Source: Bacteroidales bacterium (lineage in GTDB: Bacteria; Bacteroidota; Bacteroidia; Bacteroidales; VadinHA17). Taken from it: a stretch of 11,203 bases of DNA. Position 1 is the first letter of the stretch, and every line of letters begins with the position of its first letter. Location of the stretch: contig DAIDJT010000057.1 in assembly GCA_027451265.1 (NCBI GenBank), forward strand, positions 1-11,203, read 5' to 3'. Under the pieces are notes generated by a model. The model was not told where the DNA came from. It saw nothing but the letters and a program-made list of their open reading frames with translations, and searched no databases. Positions 1 through 6,653 of the stretch are shown here, piece after piece. The position numbers and the translations under genes were made by a program.

Positions 1-387
1 CCCGGAGCCATAAATATTCCTCTCAGCACCATTCTGTCAGCCGAGTATACCGATATCCTGAACCAGGATGCAAAGATGAATGTCTTTTATTCAAACGGTG
101 CGGTATACGCCAACCAGGCGTGGATGATAACACGTCAGCTGGGTTATGAAAATAACTACGTCCTTGAGGGCGGACTGAATTACTGGTTCAGTAATATTCT
201 TTCCGCCACGGCTCCGCCTCAGACCAGTCCCAATGAGGAGTTTGCGAAGTATGACTTCCGCAAGAGCGCTGCTGCCGCGCTTGGTGGCGGAAGCATAGTT
301 ACCACGGAGGGAAGCGGCTCTGCTGTCAAGGCAGCCAAACCACCTGTGACGTCAAAAGCAAAGAAGAAGGCTTCAGGAGGCTGCTGA
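1..387 (+). CDS. Rhodanese-like domain protein, C-terminal part (5' end outside window)
   Basis: The reading frame is open from base 1, so the gene begins upstream; 128 residues are visible. The start of the visible part (PGAINIPL) and the later GYENNYVLEGGLNYW segment match the second half of a rhodanese domain, the fold of thiosulfate and other sulfurtransferases that carry a persulfide on a loop cysteine. In the active-site loop, usually Y-C-x-x-G-x-R, the sequence reads FYSNGAVYANQAW: Ser (bases 91-93) sits where the catalytic Cys should be and the loop Arg is missing. Classical sulfurtransferase activity in this domain is therefore unlikely. After the domain comes a low-complexity Ala/Gly/Lys-rich tail ending KKKASGGC, with a Cys as the last residue. 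A second, active rhodanese domain could lie upstream. The family call is firm; function is unknown. A promoter for the downstream tRNA begins just after the stop codon. Confidence 0.8.
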   Translation, partial: PGAINIPLSTILSAEYTDILNQDAKMNVFYSNGAVYANQAWMITRQLGYENNYVLEGGLNYWFSNILSATAPPQTSPNEEFAKYDFRKSAAAALGGGSIVTTEGSGSAVKAAKPPVTSKAKKKASGGC

Positions 388-390
388 TTT

Positions 391-422
391 TTTGGCGGAA
401 AAGGAAAAAAGATTTACATTTG
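391..422 (+). promoter_or_regulatory. Bacteroidota-type promoter for tRNA-Arg
   Basis: TTTG at 391-394 is followed after 20 bp by TACATTTG at 415-422, an exact match to the TAnnTTTG -7 element with its TTTG -33 partner known from Bacteroides sigma-ABfr promoters. The tRNA begins at 438, which puts the expected start of transcription a few bases upstream of the mature 5' end. Correct spacing, strand and position make this the best-supported promoter in the window. Confidence 0.7.
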
Positions 423-437
423 CGCCTGCAAAAGCAG

Positions 438-509
438 GGCCCTATAGTTCAATGGATAGAACGCGGGTTTCCTAAACCTGAAATCCAGGTTCGATTCCTG
501 GTGGGGCTA
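438..509 (+). tRNA. tRNA-Arg (anticodon CCU)
   Basis: A full cloverleaf can be folded by eye: acceptor 438-444 with 502-508, D-stem GTTC/GAAC (447-450, 459-462), anticodon stem CGGGT/ACCTG (464-468, 476-480), loop TTCCTAA with anticodon CCT at 471-473, a four-base variable region, and T-stem CCAGG/CCTGG around loop TTCGATT. A73 is at 509 and CCA is not encoded. It reads AGG codons. The arginine identity features A20 (after the GG of the D-loop) and C35 are both present. The outermost acceptor pair would be G1-U72, a wobble pair. It has its own promoter upstream and a terminator downstream, so it appears to be a single-gene unit. Confidence 0.95.
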
Positions 510-552
510 CAGACGGGTCAGTGACTGAAGGTCAGTAGAACAGCCCAAAGAC

Positions 553-580
553 AAAGCCCGGGAGATGATCCCGGGTTTTT
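553..580. terminator. Intrinsic terminator shared by tRNA-Arg and the convergent kinase gene
   Basis: CCCGGGA (557-563), loop GATGA, TCCCGGG (569-575) form a 7-bp GC-rich stem, followed on the plus strand by TTTTT (576-580). The AAAG before the stem can extend the pairing. It lies 43 bp past the tRNA. In the other direction it starts 6 bp past the stop codon of the minus-strand kinase gene, where the minus strand reads CTTTGTCTTT after the stem, so it probably stops transcription both ways. Confidence 0.85.
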
Positions 581-585
581 CTGTC

Positions 586-2688
586 TCAGGTTATGATTAC
601 AGGTTCATTCCTGAAATGAATTGAAACGGTGACACAGGTTCCGGCCGGGGTTCCCATTGTGTCAGCAAGATCAGTCACAGAGAAGCTGTACCTGTCTTCA
701 TAGTAGTTGTTGCAGAGGCTGAAGAGTTCGGTCATAAGCTTCATTCCTTTTCCTGTCGAGCCTGTTTGCTCTTCAGCCGCACGAGCCCGGCCTATGCCAT
801 TATCCCTGATCTCAACAGTCAGATCCCTGTCAGCTCCCCTGACAATTATTTCCAGTTTCCCGCCATGCTCCATGCCGGCAATGCCGTGCTTCACGCCATT
901 TTCGGCAAACAGCTGGATCACGAATTTGGGTACCTGAAGCTCAGTGTTGATTTCTGGAGGCAGAATGATTGAATAGTCAAGCCTGTCACCGTATCTAATC
1001 TTTTCAAGGGCAAGATATTCACGGCAGAACTCTATCTCCTCGCCCAGGTGACGCCGCGACTTGCCTGCAGAAAGCAGCATATCACGGTACAGCCCGGAAA
1101 ATTTCAGGAGGCTGTCACGGGTTTTCTCCCTGTCTGACTGCTCAACAAGGTGAAGTACGGAGTTAAGGGCATTGAGTGTGAAATGCGGATCGAGATGGTT
1201 GCCGATCAGTGCAAGCTGCAGTTCCGAAATCTTCTTCATTTCTTCCTCCCTCCTTGTCAGCACCCTTCTCTGTGTCTTCTGAACCAGCAGTACAAAGGCA
1301 ATAAAGCCGGCATATATCAACGGATAAAGGCCAAAAGAAATGTAATACAGTTGATTACGACGGTACTGGAGAACATACTGACGCGCTCCGGCCTGTATGA
1401 AAATCCTGGGTGCTTCATCTTTTTTCCTTATGACAGAAAAAATCAGGCTGCTGCCTGAAATGATTCCGATGTCTGCTGAGGCAGGCTGTCTCATTCCGGC
1501 CCTGTAGACATGTACCATCCCTGTCTCAAAACTGCAGACAACGATTTCTGGTATTCCGTCGAGGTCGATATCTTCAGGTATTGTCAAAGGGGTGCCCGGA
1601 AAATGAATCTCTCCGAGTAGTTCCCTGTGGCTGTCAAACAGCACTATCCCTCTTTCCCTTTCAACTGCCGCATAAACAGGTTCATTCTTTCTGTTTACCG
1701 TCATGAATCCTGTATATGGCACTACCGGAATTGCGGTTCTGCCTGTGACCTCCCCGGCAGGTGAGAAAGAGACCAATGAGGCAACGGAATCCTGTTCCAG
1801 GGGAGAGACAAGGACGTCAAGAACCAGTCCTTTGGGAGAGGCCATTACCATCGGGGTTGCAAGTGCGAAATTCCCCCTGAACTCCACCGGATCAAACATG
1901 AATTCAAGGTTACGGTCAAGAACGGTAAGCCATGCAGACTGGTCATGGTGTTGCATCTCTGATTTGGCTATGTTGCCGGAAGCATAAACATCGGTAATAA
2001 TTTCGTTTTGTCCGTCATTGTTTATGTCCTCCTGCAATATTCCCAGAATAAACCCGCCAACAGGGGGAGAGGCAACCAGCGAATCATTGCCGGGGTAGTA
2101 GGCATAGACCTTGCGAGGGTGCTTTGAGAATCCCGTTGTTATGCCGAATAAAAGTTCAACCCTGCCGTCACCGTCGAGGTCCTGCGGTTCTGCCGGCACT
2201 ATTCTCGGATCAGAGGCAGCAGACCCCTTGCCGGCCAGATCGATCAGTCTGCTCCTGATCACCAGGCCGGGATCAGACGGATCCTTCACGGAGTGTAAAA
2301 GAACAGAATCACCCTTTAGCGAGAAAATGTATAATTCGCTTATACCGTTACCGTCGCAGTCCGCCGGTATTAAAAATGTTGATTTTCCCTGGAAACCAAA
2401 TGTGCCTGAAATATTCCATTGGTTCATTATCATTGCTCCCCTCGAAACGGTTATGCCTGATCCGTTTGGATAATCAAATGCCGAGATCTTTTCAGAGTAG
2501 CCGTCCCCGTCAAGATCACAATAAATGCAGTAGAAATTTTCAGGGCACGCAGTATTGCTTTCAGGACTGAGAATATATGGGTTATGCCTTACAGGAATGC
2601 TGACTAACAGTGCTGCAGCCGGAATTGCTGCAAGGATGAATGGATTTGTCAGCAATGTGAGGATCCTCTTGCGGGCAGGGGTTATCAA
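586..2688 (-). CDS. Membrane histidine kinase (LytS/YehU type) with FG-GAP-like calcium-repeat sensor region
   Basis: This 700-residue protein is a probable sensor kinase. A membrane segment at about 13-31 is followed by a long exported region (about 35-445) with five Asp-rich loops of DxDxDG type starting at D58, D110, D170, D221 and D373, as in calcium-binding FG-GAP/VCBS beta-propeller repeats. A second membrane segment lies at about 447-470, then a His_kinase domain (PF06580 type): DPHFTLNALNS with the likely phosphorylated H502, AENGVKHG with the ATP-site N597, DNGIG at 629-633 and GKGMKLM at 646-652. These kinases normally pair with a LytTR response regulator, but none is in the window. 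The start appears to be TTG: the in-frame codons upstream, back to a stop, contain no ATG or GTG, and starting later would lose the first membrane segment. It lies 65 bp after the TapB-like gene and probably belongs to that transcript. The ligand is unknown. Confidence 0.85.
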   Translation of the reverse strand: MITPARKRILTLLTNPFILAAIPAAALLVSIPVRHNPYILSPESNTACPENFYCIYCDLDGDGYSEKISAFDYPNGSGITVSRGAMIMNQWNISGTFGFQGKSTFLIPADCDGNGISELYIFSLKGDSVLLHSVKDPSDPGLVIRSRLIDLAGKGSAASDPRIVPAEPQDLDGDGRVELLFGITTGFSKHPRKVYAYYPGNDSLVASPPVGGFILGILQEDINNDGQNEIITDVYASGNIAKSEMQHHDQSAWLTVLDRNLEFMFDPVEFRGNFALATPMVMASPKGLVLDVLVSPLEQDSVASLVSFSPAGEVTGRTAIPVVPYTGFMTVNRKNEPVYAAVERERGIVLFDSHRELLGEIHFPGTPLTIPEDIDLDGIPEIVVCSFETGMVHVYRAGMRQPASADIGIISGSSLIFSVIRKKDEAPRIFIQAGARQYVLQYRRNQLYYISFGLYPLIYAGFIAFVLLVQKTQRRVLTRREEEMKKISELQLALIGNHLDPHFTLNALNSVLHLVEQSDREKTRDSLLKFSGLYRDMLLSAGKSRRHLGEEIEFCREYLALEKIRYGDRLDYSIILPPEINTELQVPKFVIQLFAENGVKHGIAGMEHGGKLEIIVRGADRDLTVEIRDNGIGRARAAEEQTGSTGKGMKLMTELFSLCNNYYEDRYSFSVTDLADTMGTPAGTCVTVSIHFRNEPVIIT

Positions 2689-2753
2689 ATGAAGCTGTTT
2701 TGCACAGTTTAAAAGTCAGCTGAAATGAAGCCGGTCCATGTTAGCCGGGGCAA

Positions 2754-3431
2754 CTATTTTTTTATATACATCAGCTCATGGATAGAGGTTATCTTGCCTT
2801 TCTTGTCATAAGATTCGGAACGTACTACTCCGATATCACGGGCGTACCATTCCACTGTGCGTCCTTCGGTTTTGATGAAGGCCATCTTTGTGAAAGTGTC
2901 GTATGATACCCTAACGCATTCAAATGTGCCTGCCGGTGTGGTTACTGTTTCGAGGGCATCAACCTTCCGGTTTGTTATGTCAGAGGTCATTGTAACAGGT
3001 ATGGGGCCCGTCATTTCCAGATTGAATGAGGCGTCATTAAGCTGCTGTCCGGGAACCATCCTGGAAGGTAATTCCATATCCGTTGAGGTGATTTTGAATT
3101 CACCCAGCCCGGTTAGGTTCAGTGAACCCATCAGGCTTTTCATGTCGATATGGAAATTTTCTCCGTCACACCATACGGCATAGTCAAAGGAAATTGTTGT
3201 ATCCTCGCGGGCATCAAAGACGGTGGATCTGATATCAAGCTTCATGTTGCCGTTTTCGGTCTTCCGGTCTGTCACCAGCAGTATTGATGAGCCCTCCAGT
3301 TTTCCCGGTTTTGAATAATAGTTATACCCGATTCTGGTACCTACCTCTGAGGGGAAATATGCAACACAATCCTGGGCGGCCATCGCGCCAGCCACCAGCA
3401 ACAGAACTGTAAAAACAATTGTCCTTTTCAT
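2754..3431 (-). CDS. Secreted DUF3108/TapB-like protein
   Basis: This 225-residue protein has a clear signal peptide (MKRTIVF..AGAMAAQ, cleavage near residue 19) and no other membrane segment, so it is probably periplasmic or outer-membrane associated. The body is rich in beta-strand patterns. The C-terminal half has ETVTTPAGTFECVRV (161-175) followed by TVEWYARDIGVVRSESYD (192-209), a pattern I associate with the DUF3108-like/TapB-like family of Bacteroidota exported proteins, where the 'tPaGtF.c..v' and 'eWYa..iGvVr' segments are conserved. No catalytic motif is visible and the function is not known. The ATG at 3429-3431 is well placed before the signal peptide, with an A/T-rich leader and no Shine-Dalgarno site. 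It sits between the OmpA gene (62 bp) and the kinase gene (65 bp), suggesting an envelope role. Confidence 0.7.
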   Translation of the reverse strand: MKRTIVFTVLLLVAGAMAAQDCVAYFPSEVGTRIGYNYYSKPGKLEGSSILLVTDRKTENGNMKLDIRSTVFDAREDTTISFDYAVWCDGENFHIDMKSLMGSLNLTGLGEFKITSTDMELPSRMVPGQQLNDASFNLEMTGPIPVTMTSDITNRKVDALETVTTPAGTFECVRVSYDTFTKMAFIKTEGRTVEWYARDIGVVRSESYDKKGKITSIHELMYIKK

Positions 3432-3493
3432 TATAATTTCAGGGTTTATTCAGGAATAAAATTACGATATTTTAAAGATTTGACTGGGAGCAT

Positions 3494-4810
3494 TCAGAGT
3501 TTTATGAACTCTACCCTGCGGTTCATTGCCTTGTTTGCAGGTGTGTCATTGGGTGTAAGCGGTTTGCTTTCACCGGCACCTTCGGTCTGCATCCTCGATG
3601 CATCAATGCCGAATTTCGAGGACAGCTCGGTTTTGACTGATTCAGCCCTGCGCTTTGAAAGGTCGAGGTTCAGGGCATCATCGCCATCACTGTCGGTATG
3701 ACCGATGATCTTTACCCTGACTGTCGGATTCTCTTTCAGTACGGCGGCAATGTCATTCAGCGTGCCGTACGACTCCGGCCTGATGTCAGCCTTGTTGACA
3801 TCGAAGGTGATGCCGTAGGTTGTAAGCCGGCCTTCGGTGATAAGCTTGCTGCGGGTGTCAGGTGCGGCCGTGGTGATCTTGATATTGGTGACCATTGGCC
3901 AGGAAGCCCTGTCCCAGCCTGAGAAAAGAATCTTATTGAATTTTGTATGAGCATAAATGTTTGTCGGTACATCAAGCACCTTGGCCCCCTGATGATAGAT
4001 CCTGGCCCTTCGCTTCTGTATCCATATGGTAACATGGTTGACTTGTCCGGTAATCACAGGATTCTTTGAAGCCTGTCCCTCTATCCATTCTCCTTCGGGG
4101 TCGTTGGTGTATCCCTTTGTTTCCCATCCTTCACTTGCAAGAATTATGTGGAAGCCGCTTTTACCGGGGTAAAGATCGTCATTGATCTCCTTCGGGTCTT
4201 CCGGGTTCTCCTCATACATTGTGAATACAATCCCATTACGGTATTCTTCGTCAGGGATGATGTCGAACTCAACGATGAAGTTATCGGGAAATACCACGGT
4301 CTTTGAGTAACAGTACACGGCATCTTCGCCGTTCATATGGAGCCATTTCCCGGAAGCGATATTAACGGTTTTGACCTCGCCGCTGCCGTTGGATGTCCAC
4401 AGTGCCGGAAAATCACCGACGGCATCCTGGCTGAAGTCCTCGAAGTAAAGTATCCTGTCTCCGGGAACAAAGTCGTACTGGGTGTAACTTTCAACTTTCT
4501 GTTTTTGCGGTTTTGCCGCCGGCTTCCCTTCGTCTTCCTTTTCTTCGGCATCAGCACCGGTTTCAGATTCATTTGCTTCAGCCTCTTCCTCTTCGCCGTT
4601 GTCTTTCTTATTCTTTTTAAAGAGGCTGCCTACTCCCTCTTCTATCTTGTTGAATCCCTCATCCACACCCTGCTCTATCCTGCTGTTTATCCTGTTGGTA
4701 CCCTGCTCCTTTATAACCTCTTTAGGCTTGACTATCTGGGCATCGGCAGCCTGGTTTGACAACAGCAGGGATATTATCACAAATAATGCGAAAAAGACTC
4801 TGATCTTCAT
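3494..4810 (-). CDS. OmpA-family envelope protein with concanavalin/LamG-like middle domain
   Basis: This 438-residue exported protein has a signal peptide at 1-24 (ending AADAQ), a predicted helical segment with Lys-rich GSLFKKNKK, and a very acidic linker (about 70-105) of Glu, Asp, Ala and Lys. A beta-rich domain at about 117-315 begins ILYFEDFSQDAVGDFP and resembles concanavalin A/LamG-type lectin folds found in similar Bacteroidota proteins. The C-terminal OmpA domain (about 325-438) has FDVNKADIRPES, GHTDSDGDD (370-378), NLDLSKRRAESV (381-392) and the final NRRVEF; in this family the Asp and the LSxxRA Arg bind diaminopimelate of peptidoglycan. There is no N-terminal beta-barrel, so the protein probably tethers a carbohydrate-binding or scaffold domain to the cell wall rather than forming a pore. 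It lies 95 bp past the AraC gene and 62 bp before the TapB-like gene. Confidence 0.85.
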   Translation of the reverse strand: MKIRVFFALFVIISLLLSNQAADAQIVKPKEVIKEQGTNRINSRIEQGVDEGFNKIEEGVGSLFKKNKKDNGEEEEAEANESETGADAEEKEDEGKPAAKPQKQKVESYTQYDFVPGDRILYFEDFSQDAVGDFPALWTSNGSGEVKTVNIASGKWLHMNGEDAVYCYSKTVVFPDNFIVEFDIIPDEEYRNGIVFTMYEENPEDPKEINDDLYPGKSGFHIILASEGWETKGYTNDPEGEWIEGQASKNPVITGQVNHVTIWIQKRRARIYHQGAKVLDVPTNIYAHTKFNKILFSGWDRASWPMVTNIKITTAAPDTRSKLITEGRLTTYGITFDVNKADIRPESYGTLNDIAAVLKENPTVRVKIIGHTDSDGDDALNLDLSKRRAESVKTELSSKFGIDASRMQTEGAGESKPLTPNDTPANKAMNRRVEFIKL

Positions 4811-4892
4811 GATTCCGGTTTTAGTGAAAATTTTAGCCCTAAAACAGGGAATTGTTTTTCAGCTGGGATAGTAAAAAACCGACATTTGCGCC

Positions 4893-4908
4893 TGAACTGC
4901 AGAGTTCA
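4893..4908 (-). repeat. Inverted repeat overlapping the AraC gene stop codon
   Basis: TGAACT (4893-4898), GCAG, AGTTCA (4903-4908) form a perfect 6-bp stem with a 4-base loop, and the regulator's TGA stop codon is inside it. In the direction of the AraC transcript a run of six T follows only after about 14 bases (A run at 4873-4878 on the plus strand). It could attenuate read-through into the OmpA gene, but the distance to the T run makes it a poor textbook terminator. Confidence 0.35.
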
Positions 4909-5703
4909 CTTACCGCTGAAGATCCTTGCCACGCGGAGATTCCTTCTGAAAAATGTTTCAGGTGTTTCGCCTGTAATTGATTTGAAATCCTTGATGAGGT
5001 GGGTCTGGTCAAAATAATTGCCCATAAAAACCAGGTCATGATAGTCAATTTTACCTCCGCTTGAGGTAATGCCCCACAGATAGTTGATTCTCAATATTCT
5101 TATAAGCATCTTGGGTGATGCTCCAAGGCGGTCACGGAATCTTCTTTGGAGGGTTCGCTCACTTACGCCCAGTTCTTCAGTTATATCGTGGAGCTGGATG
5201 TTGATTCCCTTCTGAATGATCAGTTCGTAGCTTCTGTCAGTATCATCCGGAACATATCCCGAAGAACATAGGCTGTTGATGAAGGCGGCAAAGATGTCCA
5301 TCCTTGCAGCGTCTGTCCTGCCGTTTCTCATCTCTTCCCACACTGGCAAAAGAAGCTTTTCCGGTGCCGGGACCCAGATGTTGCTGCCGGGAGTAAGGTT
5401 TATGCCGAACAGTCGTGACAGAACCGTCGGCCTGCATATGACTATCATGCTGTCAATCCCTCCCGTAAGGCAGATTGAGTTGGCCGTAGGCGTCAGGGGT
5501 GCAATAAAAACCGGGGGAAGTGTCTGATCAACCGGGGTGACCATCCGTGGCCGGTTCCGGAAATGAAAAACAATAGCCACATCCTCACGGGGCACAAACT
5601 TGTCGGTAAGGGCCTCATTGCCAGTGTAGGTTATGAACTCAAACTGTTTTACCAGCCACGAAAGCTTCTCCGCCGGCCGGTAATACCTCGCCTCAGGCAA
5701 CAT
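4906..5703 (-). CDS. AraC-family transcriptional regulator
   Basis: This 265-residue DNA-binding regulator has the usual family architecture. The N-terminal part (about 1-140) looks like the effector-sensing domain found in many Bacteroidota AraC proteins (DUF6597-like: RYYRPAEKLSWLVKQFEF at the start, then beta-strands). The C-terminal part holds two helix-turn-helix units: the first at about 171-205 with ITEELGVSERTLQRRFRDRLG, the second at about 219-255 with MGNYFDQTHLIKDFKSITGETP, a close match to the AraC signature in which 'GY.dQsHl.r.Fk...G.tP' is conserved. The stop codon of the small AKR gene is 39 bp upstream, so the two are probably co-transcribed and this protein may control the two AKR genes. 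The inducer cannot be told from the sequence. The ATG at 5701-5703 agrees with the start of the conserved domain. Confidence 0.9.
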   Translation of the reverse strand: MLPEARYYRPAEKLSWLVKQFEFITYTGNEALTDKFVPREDVAIVFHFRNRPRMVTPVDQTLPPVFIAPLTPTANSICLTGGIDSMIVICRPTVLSRLFGINLTPGSNIWVPAPEKLLLPVWEEMRNGRTDAARMDIFAAFINSLCSSGYVPDDTDRSYELIIQKGINIQLHDITEELGVSERTLQRRFRDRLGASPKMLIRILRINYLWGITSSGGKIDYHDLVFMGNYFDQTHLIKDFKSITGETPETFFRRNLRVARIFSGK

Positions 5704-5742
5704 TTACGAAAATGATTCAATTGTCGCCTGGCAATATAGAGA

Positions 5743-6549
5743 TTATTTCAGATTGTCAAGGCGGCTAATGTCATCCCCTGAAATTTCAAAGTTGACATCG
5801 AAATTCTGACGGATGTATTGCGGGTGAACAGATTTGGGCAACGGGAGGGCGCCCTTCTGCAGAACATACCTGACTGAAACCTGGGCAGCGCTTTTGCCGT
5901 ACTTTTCTGCAATGTGTGCAATCCCGGGGTTGGTGAGGATCTTGCCCGTTGCCAGCGGCGAATACCCTTCGGCAAGAATGTTGTTTCTCCGGCAGAAATC
6001 AGTGATCTCCTCCTGGGCATGTCCGATGTGAAGCTTTATCTGGTTGACCATGGGCCGGATGCGGCAGGTCTCAAGGATGGCTTCGGTATCCTTAACGTTA
6101 AAGTTGGAGATGCCTATTGAACGGGTTTTTCCGCTTTCGTAAAACTCCTCCATTGCCTTCCAGACCCGGATATTTTCATTTGTATAGTCTGCCCCGATCT
6201 CTGTCCAGGGCCAGGGGGCATGGATAAGATAAAGATCAATATATTCAAGGCCTATGTTCTTCATCGTCAGTTCAGCATGCCTAACTGCCCTTTCGTAGTT
6301 TTTTATCTCCGCAGGCAGCTTTGATGTTACAAAAATCTCACTCCGGTCAATTCCGGAATCAATAATTGCTTTGCCCACGCTTGCCTCATTGCCGTATGCC
6401 TGCGCGGTGTCAATGTGACGATAGCCTGCTTTAAGGGCTTCTCTGACAGAGTTATAAGCTATGTCACCTGATGGAATCTGCCATGTTCCGAAGCCTATTG
6501 CAGGAATTGTAACCCCGTTTGCCAGGGTGAAGAAATCGGTTGGTTTCAT
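5743..6549 (-). CDS. NADPH-dependent aldo/keto reductase (AKR5-like, 2,5-diketogluconate reductase type)
   Basis: This 268-residue cytoplasmic (beta/alpha)8-barrel enzyme reduces aldehydes or ketones with NADPH. The full catalytic tetrad can be read: D47 and Y52 in GYRHIDTAQAYGNE, K77 in VTSKLP, and H110 in DLYLIHAPWP. GISNF is at 146-150, and the C-terminal PKSVHPQYIRQN (238-249) is the usual motif for the adenosine 2'-phosphate of NADPH. Length and motifs fit the AKR5 group of small bacterial reductases such as 2,5-diketo-D-gluconate or methylglyoxal reductases. The exact substrate cannot be given. No signal peptide is seen. It is 104 bp downstream of the Fe-S AKR gene and 39 bp upstream of the AraC gene. 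A 5-bp inverted repeat lies 32-45 bp before the start codon. Confidence 0.93.
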   Translation of the reverse strand: MKPTDFFTLANGVTIPAIGFGTWQIPSGDIAYNSVREALKAGYRHIDTAQAYGNEASVGKAIIDSGIDRSEIFVTSKLPAEIKNYERAVRHAELTMKNIGLEYIDLYLIHAPWPWTEIGADYTNENIRVWKAMEEFYESGKTRSIGISNFNVKDTEAILETCRIRPMVNQIKLHIGHAQEEITDFCRRNNILAEGYSPLATGKILTNPGIAHIAEKYGKSAAQVSVRYVLQKGALPLPKSVHPQYIRQNFDVNFEISGDDISRLDNLK

Positions 6550-6580
6550 TTGAGTAATTATTGCAATTAAAGATATAAAC

Positions 6581-6594
6581 AGAGCACCGGCTCT
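6581..6594. repeat. Inverted repeat AGAGC-N4-GCTCT upstream of the small AKR gene
   Basis: The arms AGAGC (6581-6585) and GCTCT (6590-6594) lie 32-45 bp before the AKR start. The same two arms, with six bases between them, occur before the other AKR gene at 7885-7900. On the minus strand the hairpin is followed by a T-rich stretch (GTTTATATCTTT), so it could instead be a weak terminator for the Fe-S AKR gene. Short arms make either reading uncertain. Confidence 0.3.
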
Positions 6595-6623
6595 ATTGTT
6601 CCCGGCAGCCCTGCAGTCATGGC

Positions 6624-6646
6624 AGAAACAAGGAATAATTGTTTCT
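6624..6646. repeat. 8-bp A/T-rich inverted repeat just past the Fe-S AKR gene
   Basis: AGAAACAA (6624-6631) and TTGTTTCT (6639-6646) are perfect inverted arms around a 7-base spacer, 8 bp beyond the stop codon of the minus-strand Fe-S AKR gene. The position fits a 3' end or mRNA-stabilising hairpin, but the stem has only two G/C pairs and is not followed by a T run. Confidence 0.3.
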
Positions 6647-6653
6647 TAATGCA

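Noticed and set aside
518..536. Short TCAGT repeats and palindrome after the tRNA
   Set aside because: Units of five bases in a 20-bp stretch are expected by chance and do not resemble an attachment site; no integrase gene is present.
4337..4759. 140-codon plus-strand frame rich in Phe and Leu that mimics a membrane protein
   Set aside because: It is the complement of the Glu/Lys-rich linker and signal region of the OmpA-family gene; the hydrophobic look comes from reading GAA/AAG codons backwards.
4881..4888. GACATTTG as a plus-strand promoter -7 element
   Set aside because: It lacks the leading TA, has no TTTG about 20 bp upstream, and no plus-strand gene follows.
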